DNA of 64,000 bases from Deuterostichococcus epilithicus (lineage: Eukaryota > Chlorophyta > Trebouxiophyceae > Prasiolales > Stichococcaceae): the NCBI GenBank assembly GCA_033439295.1, contig JAVTLE010000015.1:1736001-1800000 (forward strand), read 5' to 3'. Positions 35,466 through 45,947 of the stretch are shown one piece after another. The stretch's first letter is position 1. Each line of letters starts with the position of its first letter. The notes beneath the pieces were generated by a model. The model did not search any database and was not told where the DNA came from. It worked only from the letters and a program-made list of their open reading frames with translations. The translations under genes and the position numbers were made by a program.

Positions 35466-38289
35466 ATGGCGGCCTTTGAGGCGCGGCAGCTGGCGGGGCG
35501 CGGCCAGGGTCTGGTGGCGGCTCGGGACCTGGCGGCGGGGGAGGAAGTGCTGGCGGACTCGCCGCTGCTGCTGACGCCGGCGCCGGAGGCCCGCGGCGCA
35601 GCCTGCTCCACCTGCCTGCGCATGCTGGGTGCGCTGCCAATGCTGTCGTGCGTTGTCACTGCAGGCTGCTGCAGCCTGCGGCACGTCATTTGACACTGGA
35701 AAGGAGGCTGGCCCGCCCCAGAAGCGTCGCTGCTCATCCTGGCAGCTGCTGCCAGCCGCTGACATCATGTCGCCTCACTGGTCTGCACCCGACAGCTCCC
35801 TGTCCTAGCCGCCAGTTTGCTGCGCCTGTCAGCCAGGCGCTGCCCCAGCAAGCGTTCTCGTTAGGCTGGACTGGTCCACACCACAGGTCAGACGTCACGC
35901 AGTGCAAGAGCGTGCGGTGGCATTGCGACACAGGCTATAGCCATGGCAACTGCGACGAATGCGGGCAGGCAGCCTTTTGCTCCGCTGCATGCGCTGCGGC
36001 AGGCCGCGCTCAGCCTGAGGTCCACTCCAAGTGGGTCTGCAGGTGCGGCGTGACCCTTGCTCGGCAGGCCATCAGAAATGCCATCGTTGCAGATTTCCAT
36101 CTGCCATGGGAGTGCGTCGGTGCAGCGGTTGCGCCGCTGCTGGATTGAGCTGCCTGTTGCTGCACAGCCAGTGGTGATCGCTTTGCTGCTCCACTTTTCA
36201 GAGCATGCTTTTGACATATATCCACTGTGTGCACGGCGCAGCCAGCTTGCCAACACGGCCAGCGCTCAGCTCAGCAGCGAGGAGCGAGGCGCATTGCACT
36301 TTCTGATACAGTGCAGCGCGCTGCGGCTGGCGGGCGCATCTGACCCAGGTGACGATCTCTCTCACTTGAGGGCATCCAGCACATCACACCCGAGCGAGAC
36401 TTCACAATAGAGAAGCTCTGCGAAACACTTATCGTATGCATGCCATTGGCAAAGCCCCCCGCGCGCGCGCGCTAGTTTCACACCGTTAGCGGCCTGCAGC
36501 CTCTTGCATTGCCTTTGCACCATCTGCAGCGGGTCTAATATCGCGGTATCGTAATCACAGGCGCGCAGGCACGGCTGCAGGCGCTGGTCTCGCTCGCCGA
36601 GAACGTGGATGCAGACGCGCCGCCGCCGGAGACCACTGCAGCGGCGCACGCCGCGCTGGCCGCTGCGACCGACGGCCGGCCGCCGCTGTCGGCGCAGGAG
36701 GCGGGCCGCCTGCTGGCGCTTGAGCAGCGCACCTCGTACGGCGTCATGGCGCCCTCCGCCGCGGAGGTGCAGCTCTCAATCTCGGGCTCGCAATTAGACA
36801 TCCAGTCACATCTCACGCGTCCTTTAAACTTGGCTTTCGTCTGGCTCATGAGGCGGTCGCACCGCCCTCCGCCGCGGGTGTGCAGCTTCCAGGAGCGGGC
36901 TGTGAATCGAACGTCTTCTGGCAAGAGTCGCAATGAGATGTTGCCGGACAGCGAAGGGGTGCAGTTCCGGCATGCCAGCAAAGCCCTCGGATGGCACTGC
37001 CCGGGCTGCCGCTGCCCCTCGATGAGGTGCACATTCCAGCGTGAAGCAGCAATACTTTTGATTTTGCACCTCATGCAGTTCAGTGCCCTGGGGACCTGGC
37101 TCATCTGCTGAATGTGCAAAAGGTGATGCATGACACTGTGAAAGCGGATGCAGGGTGAGAGGCGCGTGCGGGGCGGCGGCATCTACCCCACGGCCGCACT
37201 GCTCAATCATGAGTGCCTGCCAAACGTTGCCAGGTGAGCGTGCACGCTCCTGGCCGCAGGGGCATTTCACGGGTCTGGGGTTTGTGGCTGCAGGCTTGTG
37301 CCCCGCACAGGCGCCTCCTGCACATGTGCCTAGCAGCCGCTGTCAGCTGGCAGTCCTCAGGGCGGTTGTGACGATTCCTCCCGATGATGCTTCACTTTGC
37401 CTGCAGATTTGACGACTTTGACGGGGCCGCGGCAGCGCCGGCAAGCACCGTGGTGCGGTTCCGGACGCTGCATGCAGTGCCAGAAGGTAAGGTAGCACCT
37501 GCTTCATTTTGCACAGTCAACACTGTCGAAGAGTGTCCCGTCTCCCCGGCGCTCCCCGGGCCGCCACCCCTGACGCACAAGCGCCGAATTGCCAGCAATG
37601 ACAGCTGATACCACTCTGGTTCTCGCCTTCTCCGCAGGTGCTGACCAATCACGAGGCACCCGACTGAAGCAGTCATGTTGATGTGCATCCCTACAGGCGA
37701 GGAGCTGACGCAATCATATTTTCCGCTGGTGTGGGACCTGGAGGAGCGGTCGGCGGCCTGCCGTGAGCAGTACGGCTTCGCCTGCACATGTCCCCGCTGC
37801 CAGGTGGGTGTGCGCTGCGTCACAGCGCTCCTCCAAACTCCCTGGCAGCTGTGCGTCCTGGCAGCTTTGCCTCGGCCGAGCAGCATGCAGCGTGCACAAG
37901 CATGTTGACATGTCTGCCAGCAAGCCAATCCCACCCTGCACCCCGTCGCCATGGGAGCTAAGCCTGAAGTCAGTACGTCTGGAGTCAGTATGTTCGAAGT
38001 CAGCATCCCAGCCCTTTCGTCGCAGGTGGAGGCCACGTGGGAGGAGGGCAGCGGCGATGAGGGCGGCGGCCCGGAGGCGCAGCCGGCTGCGCTCAAGCCC
38101 GGCGTGGCGGCCGGCGGCTGCAACGACGAATACATCGAGGTGTTTTTATTGAAATTCGTGTGCCCCAAACCGGAGTGCTATGGCACCATGGCGCCATTGT
38201 GGGGCACCGACCGGGCGCAGTGCAACATGTGCGGGCACCTGCGCAGCGAGGCCGACTTCATGGCTGAGGTCCAGGCGTACGGCGGATGA
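35466..38289 (+). CDS. SET and MYND domain protein (SMYD-type lysine methyltransferase)
   Basis: The start at 35466 gives MAAFEARQLAGRGQGLVAAR, DLAAGEEVLADSPLLL, the N-terminal part of a split SET domain (GRGLxAxRDLxxGExV). A MYND-type zinc finger follows: CSTCLRML ... NCDECGQAAFCSAACAAAGR with a His and Cys beyond it (HSKWVC). The SET core resumes with GGGIYPTAALLNHECLPNVA (signature NHxCxPN) and GEELTQSYFPL (GEELxxSY), then the post-SET cysteines FACTCPRCQ. A last Cys-rich part contains CPKPECYGTMAPLWG and CNMCGHLRSEADF, as in C-terminal regions of SMYD proteins. Such enzymes transfer methyl groups from S-adenosylmethionine to lysines of histones or other proteins. All cofactor and zinc residues I can check are present, so it should be active. 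Exons around 35700-36200 are uncertain. A (GC)n run lies in an intron at 36461-36472. Confidence 0.87.
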
Positions 38290-38879
38290 GGCGGACAGGA
38301 TGCTTCGGCAGTTTCCGGGGACTAGGCTCGTGTTCAACATCCGCCTTGACCTGACTCCTGGCTATTTTTCAATGACCTTTGAGCATCTGCTGACGACATC
38401 CACATACACTCACCCCAATTAATATATGGGGATATCCAAACAAAAGGTGGCTTGGTCGTGTGCGCCACGCTTCAGCAATCGGACGACCCCTGATTTCCCA
38501 AAAAACTGTGAACCCAGGACCCTAGAGAGATCCACCCACAGACGATGCATGTCAATTGCATCGATCCTCCGTGTATCTGCTCACCGGCGCTCTAGGGATG
38601 CGCTCCATCGTTGCTGGGAATGTGTGCATCGATCCTCCGCCCACCTCCCCTACGGGTCGCACTGGGCTGTCGCCTCCTCGCCTTCTGCTGAGGCCGACAA
38701 GGAACCCCCATGCGGGGTTGCATGGGCGCCTGGAAGCGCGTGGCTCACAGGAGGCGGAGGAGAGGCACGGGAAGCGTTGGCGGGCGTGTCACCGACTTGG
38801 CACCGCTTCCCCCTGAGAGTCTGCAGGCCCGACCAGGCTCTGCTCCCTTCGTCCATGGCCGAACCTCCTGGCGTGTGGG
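38290..38879. other. Convergent intergenic region with repeat
   Basis: About 590 bp between the SET gene and the NELF-B 3' end. It holds the dispersed repeat listed at 38557-38639 and an AT-rich palindrome-like patch (ccaattaatatatgggg) near 38416. No gene seen. Confidence 0.5.
38557..38639 (+). repeat. Dispersed repeat, copy 1, with internal 15-bp direct repeats
   Basis: The 15-mer tgcatcgatcctccg occurs twice about 68 bp apart. Between them lies gggatgcgctccatcgttgctgggaa (about 38594-38620), which recurs with one mismatch in inverted orientation at about 45367-45392. Confidence 0.7.
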
Positions 38880-41800
38880 TCAGGCGGAGGACAGGTACTG
38901 GAAGTAGGCGGGCGCATTCTCGGGCGTCAGGCCGGGGACCTTCGTCTGGAAGAGCTGGTAGGTGGCGCGCACGCCGTCCGCGCCCCGCCCAACCCCCTCC
39001 TCGCCGCCCTCGCTGGTGCCTGCAAGGAGTGCAGGCTCCATCCGTCAGGCTGTTCCCTCAGGTTCCGGCAGGCGCTTCCCTGGAACCGCGTCGCCGCTGC
39101 CGTGCGGCGCAGCTGGCATGCTGCTTGTGGGCAACACACCAGGAAGGCCGGCGACTGGGTGCTGTGCCAATGGCGGCAACGCCTTGTGGCTTGCAGCTTG
39201 CGTCTGCCGCCAGTCACATAGCAGCCTTGACACAGGGTCGCCGCGACGCACCGCCGCCGCTGAAGGCGCCGAAGCCAATGGCTGGGGACCGGTAGCCGGC
39301 TGTCAGGACGGCGCCTGAAGAATAGCCGCCGCTCGAGTAGCCGCCCAGGCCGCCCAGCAGCGCGCCGCCTGGCGCCGGCGCCTCCACCCGCCGTCGTTTG
39401 AAGCGCCTGCCAGACATGCGACGCTGTATCTGAGCCTTTCAACAAGAAAGCGATGGACTTACGAGGTTGCCCTGTGTCTGACTCCTGACGGGTGTCCCAA
39501 GACGAGCAGTGGTGTCCTCATAGACAGCCTTGGCAGGTTGCAGTTGCCAGCATCTCCAATTTTCTCCCTGCTTGCAGACGCAATCAACAAACCGTCCAGG
39601 CCGCACCGGCGGGACTTGCGAGAGTTCTGTAGCGCGGACTGCAGGTGGCGGCCCAGCTGCGCGGGATCCAGCCGCGGCGCCGCCGCCAGCAGCAGCCGCA
39701 GAGTCTCCTCGTGCACCTGCATGCATCGCAGCGCAGCATCAGCGTGGCACCCCGAAGCCAGACCGAGCAAGAGCAGGGTGTCCAGCGGCCCTGTGACGCG
39801 GCTGGGGAAGCCGCTGGGCGGATGGATGCGGTTGATGGAATGGAATGTGGTAACGCTGCCAAAGGGGCCAGGCGTGCACCTGGGTCTCGGTGTCCACGCA
39901 GCGCAGCAGGACCTGCTCCAGGGCCAGCGTCCAGAGGGGGCCGCCCACCGCCAGCCGCCCCGCCGCCAGCAGCGCCTGTGCCACAAGGTGGTGCCAGGGG
40001 TCGAGATGCCGGACAGCACTCGGCGATGCACTCGCGCCAGCCCGCCGGCCACCATACAGGCGTCCACTCTCTGTCGGCTCTGCATTGGCCGCAGGGCCCA
40101 CTAGAGGTTCAGAAGCAGTTGGCGCCTAGTGGAAACGACAGCATTCCAGCATCTCCAGAGCTGCCGGTGCGCACCGCCAAGCGGCGCGCGAGGGTGGCGG
40201 CGAAGGGCGCCCACTCGGGGGCGCCCTTGTGCAGGCGGCCCAGCGCCGCTGCGAGCGCGCCCAGCAGCGGCCCTGCGCCCGCCAGGTCGCCTGCCGCCAG
40301 CCGCTCCAGGGTGTACACCTGATGTGGACATTGACGGGCACTGCATCAGAACGCACAGTTCGAAGCGCTTGAACAGGGCTTCACTCTGTCGTCGGGCAGT
40401 CGCCCGACAGTGCAAAAATGGGCAAGCAGCTGTGGTAGCATGGCCAGCCTGCGGCACACGTGCGGCACCGGGCCAACTCGCTGGCGGCGAGCTGTGCACA
40501 GGGCACCTGGGTGACGCGCCGGACGACCTCGTGCTTGATCAGCGAGCCGATCAGCGTCTCGTCCGGCGCTTCCAGCTCGCCTGCGCCTGTGCAGCATAAG
40601 CTTCTTCAGTGCCCCCGAGACCAACACCTGGCGCATTCGTTGGTGCCCCCCGGCGCGGTTGTGCGCAACTGTGCGGCGGAGCAGACGCGGGCGCACTGCC
40701 CTCTAGGCAGCAGCACCAAGCTGTGCCGCCCCAACACGCGCTCGAGGGCCCAGGCGGGGGCCTCAGGCGGGAGCCTGCCGCACGAGCCAGCCAGCAGGTC
40801 CTGCATGGGTACCGTGGGCACAAATCGTCACAAACCTGAACCCTTAAGAACCCACCATCCTCGTCGCCCTCGTCGTCCGACCGCATCTGTGCCTCCATGA
40901 TGGCGCCCGCCAGCAGCGGGTAGAAGGTGTGCACCACCTCCGAGTCCGGCTCTGGCAGCCCGAACCTGGCACCATGAACGGGCGCAGTCTTGCGCATGGG
41001 TGTGGGTTCCGTTTTGCAAACATGTGGGGACGCCTGGGGCGCGGGTGCACACCACCTGCGGGAGTTCGGCGCCGGCAGCTGGGAGCTGCGAGATGCAAGC
41101 AAATAATGTGTCCATGTGCCAGCATCTGACGGCACCTCGGCCATGTGAGTCACATTTCCCTCCGCGCAGAGGCATTGGCAGAGCAGTCCTTGCGAGCCGC
41201 TGCATTGTGCGCAGTGCACCTGCACGACCGTCCTGACAGCGGTGCAGCTGCCTTGCGCACAATGCAGCAGCACACTCGCAAGCATTCATGTGTGTGGTGC
41301 ACCAGTAAAGGGCGCGGTGGGTCGGGGTCGACTCACTTCCGGGCGCGCAGCTGGGCCTTGGCTGCGGCGCCTAGCTGCAGCAGGCGCGTCATGAACAGCA
41401 GGTCCACGTCGTCGCCCGGCGCGCCCTCCGCCGCCACCACCGCCTCCAGCCGCCGCACCACCTGCTAGAAGCATGCGACCGTTGGACCACAGGAGCTTGT
41501 GATCTGGTTCGAACGTCGGCTGCTGGTCAGGCGCGTGTGTGTTGAGCCAAGGCCGCATCCCTGCGGGCGCCGGCTGCGTGCATGGCAGGCAGCCCCTGCG
41601 GGCCAGGCGCCGATGGCGGACCCTATAGCAACGGCGCTGTACGATCACCAGCTATCATATTACCATCTCCTGGACTGCAGTCCCGAGGACACCAGTCGTG
41701 CTCGCGAAATGCGAAGCCAAACACACCTGGTGGGCCAGCAGGTGCGCGGTCGACGGGTCTCGCAGCACCATGCCGGCGTCCCCCAGCACCCGCCCCGCCT

Positions 41801-44278
41801 CCTCCCCCTGGCTGCTGCTCACGCCCGGCGCGCCTGCGCGATGCCCATACTCCTCAGCTGGCAGACCTCCAGGCAGAGGTGCCTCGCAGCTCGAAAGCCG
41901 CCAATTCACCGCGATCAGCCTGCCAGCACCGCAAGGGGAGCATCTGGGACATGAAGTGACAGCCGAGCTCGCCTGCGGACTCCGCGTCGGCGTCGCCAAA
42001 GACGGGCGGCTTAGCGTGACGCTGGCGGTGGCCGCCGCCGCCGCCGCTGCCGCCGCGGTGCCGCCGCGCCGCACCGCCAGTGTCGTGCAGCGCGAAGAAG
42101 TTGGCCAGCTCCCGCAGCCGCCGCGCGTCCAGGGTGCGGTCGTTGAGGCACGCGTCCAGCGTCCAGGCCAACTTGTGGATGGGCTCCTGTGTTTCGAGGA
42201 GTTTCGAAAATGCATGGGTTCGACTCGATTCACCAGGAGCAGACTCAGCATGGGCACGATGGAGACCGTTGCGGCTTGCGGGAGCTTGGTTGCTGGGCCG
42301 CTGAACTGGCCACCATGTATGCGAGCAGTGCAACAAAGCGATGGATGATTTAGTCCTTTGACTCTACTCAAGGCGGGCGCTGTTGCTCCGCAAGAAGACT
42401 GTGGCAAGATCGCATCGTTTTTGAAGGTGCTACAGTGGGCGGTGCACACCTGAGCGCACAGCTCTGTGGCGCCTGCGTCGTGCAGCGCCATGAGCAGCTG
42501 CGCCCGCAGCGCGCAGAAGGCCGCCTCGCGCGTGCCCACATACAGGCCCTCGGCGTCACGGTACTTGACCACACACAGCTCCACGACGCCGCGGTACACC
42601 TGCGCAGACGTATGAGGGCGCCTGACTAGCTATTGCTCGGGGCCCCTGGTGTTCGTGGGTTTTGCGGACTTTGTCTGGGGCATCGGCTGATGCAGCCGGG
42701 AGGCTGCAGCGGGAGGCGCTGCCGTCCGCCAGTCTGCCGCTGTCGCACCATCTTGCGAAGCCGGGTCAACTGCCCTACATGTGAAGCGCTATGCCGTCAG
42801 GCACGGCCCTTTGACTGCCTGCCTGGCGGGAGCGGCCGACCATGTCGACGAGTGTCTGCAGCGCGGCGCTGCCGCGTCGTAGCAGCTTGCGCGGCGGCGG
42901 CGGCGGCAGCGGCCGCGCCTTTGCGCCGGCAGCGCCTGCGGCCGCCAGCCCCGGCGGCAGGCACTCGTCCATGTCCAGCGCCCGCAGCAGCGTCGCCGTC
43001 TCGCCTGTGTGTCCCATCGCAATAGCCTGTCGCACCGCCACGATCCGCTGCACTGCCGCACTTCGAATCGGACAGCGAGCCACCCCCAAGCCCCGACTCA
43101 GTGCCTCCTTCCAGCCCCACGGCTCGCGGCTGCAAGTGGCGACGCCAGCCTCTGCCCGCACAGGCGGAAGGCGTGGAGGGGGTCTGGTGCGGAGCCGCCG
43201 GCGGGGGGTGAACCAAGCGCGCGCACCTGTGAAGGCGGCTATGGGCCCCAGGGCGTGGCCCTGCAGCAGCTTCTTGTCCAGCTCCCACACCTGTGCCGAG
43301 AGCGCAGCAACACATCGGAACACGGCACCTTCCTCTTCTGCCGCAGGGGGTCTGACGTCCGTGACAGCCCTGAGACCGGCTCCACCATTGAGGCGAGTCG
43401 CAGGTGTGGCGCGTGTTGCCATGATGGTCGGCTTCGACGGGTTCGGCCAGGAGCAGGTCCGTGCGGCCAGCCTGCGGTGCTGGCGCCACCTGCACTGCAC
43501 AGCTGCCTGAGCAGTGGAACCATGCACAGAGGTATCGTACCACTGACCTGCCGCTGCACGCTGCGGGGCAGCTCGCCGAAGAGCTCGTGGTCTGTGGCCA
43601 GCTGCTTCAGGAATGTGGCGGGGACCGGCGCCAGTCGGCCCAACACCTGCGGTGCCAAGCCAATGATGCCAAGCCAATGATGCCAAGCCAAAGAGATGTG
43701 CGTTGGCTCCCAGCTTTACACGGCCGACAGCATGCGCTCGCCTTCGCTTCACTCATGCCACGACTGCAGCCTGGCTTGCAACCGCTGCAGCACCTGAAGC
43801 TGCAGCACCAGACAGAAAGGCGGCCCGCTTTCCGCACCCACCGCGAGGGGCACGGCGCGCAGCTCGGGGATGCCGACGAAGGGGAAGCTGGCCTCCAGCA
43901 GCGACAGCAGCCCTGCTGGCGGCAGCGCCGCGACGCGCGCCAGCAGCGCCTCCCGCGCCCCCTCCAGCACAGCCTTGTGCGCATCCGCCCTGGGAGGTGG
44001 CGCAGTCGGCCCGTCAGTCAACCGGATGCATGGTCTGCACAGGCCCATCTGCTGCAGGGTGGGTCGACAGGCTGGCGGCCGTGCCCCATGCGGCGGCGGC
44101 ACCTGGAGCGCCCGAGCTGGTCCAGCAGCTGCAGCAGGGGCCGCGTGCGCGGGTCGGGTAGCCCCGCCTGCCGCTGGATCTGCGCCACCGCTGTCGCCGG
44201 GTCCGTCGTGCTCAGCACGCTCTGCACGTACTCTTGCCCCACACCGCCGACCAGCGCTTCCTGTGAACGACGATTCAT
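38880..44278 (-). CDS. Negative elongation factor B (NELF-B/COBRA1) homologue
   Basis: The start at 44278 gives MNRRSQEALVGGVGQEYVQS. First ten exons: 44278-44103, 43989-43842, 43646-43548, 43290-43227, 43004-42823, 42599-42450, 42186-41910, 41833-41727, 41461-41337, 40965-40836. All keep frame, about 486 codons. Sequence matches animal NELF-B along its length: LLQLLDQLG, then EALLARVAALPPAGLLSLLE, FVGIPELRAVPLAV, ATFLKQLATDHELFGELPRS, VQRQVWELDKKLL, AFCALRAQLLMALHDAGATE, IHKLAWTLDACLNDRTLD, ARRLRELANFF, VLGDAGMVLRDPSTAHLL and VDLLFMTRLLQLG. Animal NELF-B is about 580 aa and binds NELF-C/A and NELF-E to hold RNA polymerase II near promoters. Later exons (VHEETLRLLLAAAPRLDPAQ, a Gly/Ser/Tyr-rich stretch, and a last exon with YQLFQTKVPGLTPENAPAYF) extend it. 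The intron after exon 5 starts with GC. A Gly-rich insert sits after the ANFF helix. Exons from 40800 to 39030 are approximate. Confidence 0.85.
43653..43692. repeat. 14-bp minisatellite, about 2.8 copies, in a NELF-B intron
   Basis: Unit tgccaagccaatga repeated in the second intron, only a few bases before the acceptor of exon 3. Confidence 0.9.
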
Positions 44279-44623
44279 ATGATAAAGGACACTACGTAAA
44301 GCTCCTGCAGACAGCGGCGCGGTCACTCGCCCAGCGGCTGGGATGGTGCACCCGTAGGCACCCTTTGATGGGGCTTCCGTCCACATGCGGCCCCAGCGCA
44401 CAGCTGCGCCTCTGTACAGGTGGCTGCTACCCGAATGCCAGCCATGCAAGCCGGAGAGTACCATTCCTCAGCAAGCCGACTGCCATGATGCCGTGTCTGC
44501 ATGCCATGGACATGGAACTCGCCTGCGCGCTCGGCCGCGGCCCGTCCGACGACATGATGGACTGCGACATGGCAATTGCTGCTACTCCCCAGGATTTGGG
44601 CACGATGCAGCAGCTGCGCCGGC
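44279..44623 (-). promoter_or_regulatory. Spacer between MOZART1 and NELF-B, putative NELF-B promoter
   Basis: About 345 bp between the MOZART1 stop and the NELF-B start on the same strand. No coding exon seen. It should carry the MOZART1 3' UTR and the NELF-B promoter or 5' UTR. The bases just before the second NELF-B codon block (ttcacag/gaa) also look like a splice acceptor, so an upstream non-coding exon is possible. Confidence 0.4.
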
Positions 44624-44955
44624 TCACTGCGGCGCGGCCCGCGGCGCGCCGGTGCGCTTGGCTTGCAACGCCTCGGCCTTGCGCCGGAGCTCGACGACAA
44701 TCTTGGCCAGTGCCTGAAGAGTTTCGAAAGCTTCAGTCAACGGGGATCTTGAACTTTCGAGATGCGGCGAGCCTGGTGCAAGGAGCATTGCCGGCGCGCC
44801 GTTCGCATCACCTCCGGGTTGCAACCGGCCTCCAGCAGCTGCAGCAGCAGATCCAGCGACACCCTGTCCAGCCCGGTGTCGAGAATGTCTGACAGAGCCT
44901 GCACGGTGTCGAGCGTCTCCTTGGCTTGCACCTTGCGGCGCAACGCACTGTCCAT
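44624..44955 (-). CDS. MZT1: MOZART1/GIP1, gamma-tubulin complex subunit (77 aa)
   Basis: Two exons, 44955-44812 and 44713-44624, join exactly between GAG and GCA with a GT-AG intron and give 77 residues plus stop. The protein is one helical-hairpin domain: AKETLDTVQALSDILDTGLD, RVSLDLLLQLLEAGCNPEAL and AKIVVELRRKAEALQAKR. It matches MOZART1/GIP1 (RExLD..xxxSxILxTGLD, LxxLxxLxExGxNPEALAxVVKELR) at almost every conserved position. Usual family length is 70-85 aa. The protein binds N-terminal regions of GCP3-type subunits and helps place gamma-tubulin ring complexes at microtubule-organising sites. A longer start at 44991 (MIKQSQNDSKAS) is possible but less like the family. It lies head-to-tail with the NELF-B gene, 345 bp upstream of it. 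Confidence 0.93.
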
Positions 44956-45947
44956 AGAAGCCTTGCTGTCGTTCTGTGACTGCTTGATCACAAGAGATGG
45001 TCAGACATGCGAAATGGATCCAGTCTGTTTTGCAGCACTAGCCCTCGGGCAGATGTAGCTGTTCCATGGCTCGGTGCTGGTGTCGGAGCTTGCCAGCATT
45101 TATTTTCAAAAGCAAAGTGGCTGAGACGAAGGTTGGGCAGCTCAGCTCCAAACAATTTCGGATGATCAAAGTCTTTGCGCTGCAGTTACAGCTCGCGGCG
45201 CTGGGCCAGCGAGCACCGTTGTGATCTCCTCGCGAACAACTCCTCTGCATGCCCCTTGAACCCGCCCACTGAAATTGTGGTGGTGGAGTGCTCGACCACG
45301 ACGGTTACTGTCCCCCGCAACTGAGGAGACGAAAGTGCTCGACTACGAGTGTCTTCAAGTTCCCAGCAATGATGGAGCGCATCCCGGAGGGAGTGGGCAC
45401 AGTGCACTGCACCGGGGTCGGCCAGGCATGCACACAGTCAGAGGAGGCACCTGATTTGAGGGGATTTGAGTGCTCGACACATGATCTACTGTTGCCGCAG
45501 CAATGCACACGATGTCGAAAGCGCAGGCGGGTGACATGCACTCGACGCGGGAGCCTTAGCTTCTTTCACAACCACACCCCGTCTCGACACAGACACTCCT
45601 GACACACTCAATACAACTCGCCTGCATTTGCAAGCCTAAGCATTGCTCATCAACAAATTGGACTCATCATCAGCGGTGTCGCTTGCGGCGGACCTGAACC
45701 TCAACACGCAGTCTAGAGAGCATCCCTAGAATGACCGTACCCCTCAGCAGATACAAATACTAAACGCGACCACAGGACAATTGAAAAGCAATATCGCAAC
45801 AGGATACCGCAACACGAACTTCCTGACTGACCGTGTACTTCGGAGTTGGCACACGCGCCAGGCTTTATTGTACATTTGCCTCGCTGTGGCGCAGCCAACC
45901 CCTCCTAGCAGTGGAGCCGTTAGCTTGTAGGCCCCCGTCTGAGCGCC
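44956..45947. other. Intergenic region with repeats
   Basis: About 1 kb between two minus-strand genes. It contains the second copy of the dispersed repeat (45367-45392) and three scattered copies of gtgctcgac near 45288, 45331 and 45472, all on the + strand. The part from 45600 to 45830 is AT-richer. On the minus strand, short frames such as HSTTTISVGGFKGHAEELFA look partly protein-like, but I cannot join them into a gene. Confidence 0.5.
45367..45392 (-). repeat. Dispersed repeat, copy 2 (inverted relative to copy 1)
   Basis: The reverse complement reads gggatgcgctccatcattgctgggaa and differs from the copy near 38594 at one base. The two copies flank the NELF-B and MOZART1 genes in inverted orientation. 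Confidence 0.7.

Noticed and set aside
38426-39295. 289-codon open frame on the + strand at the NELF-B 3' end
   Set aside because: It crosses the intergenic repeat and the complement of the last NELF-B exons; composition is Arg/Pro/Ala shadow type.
41499-41560. ggttcgaac near 41515 as a possible tRNA B box
   Set aside because: No A box upstream and no acceptor stem; it lies in a NELF-B intron.
45186-45600. Possible small gene or mobile-element protein fragment in the 45 kb spacer
   Set aside because: Frames are short, change strand and frame, and show only repeat similarity; reported as repeat and spacer only.
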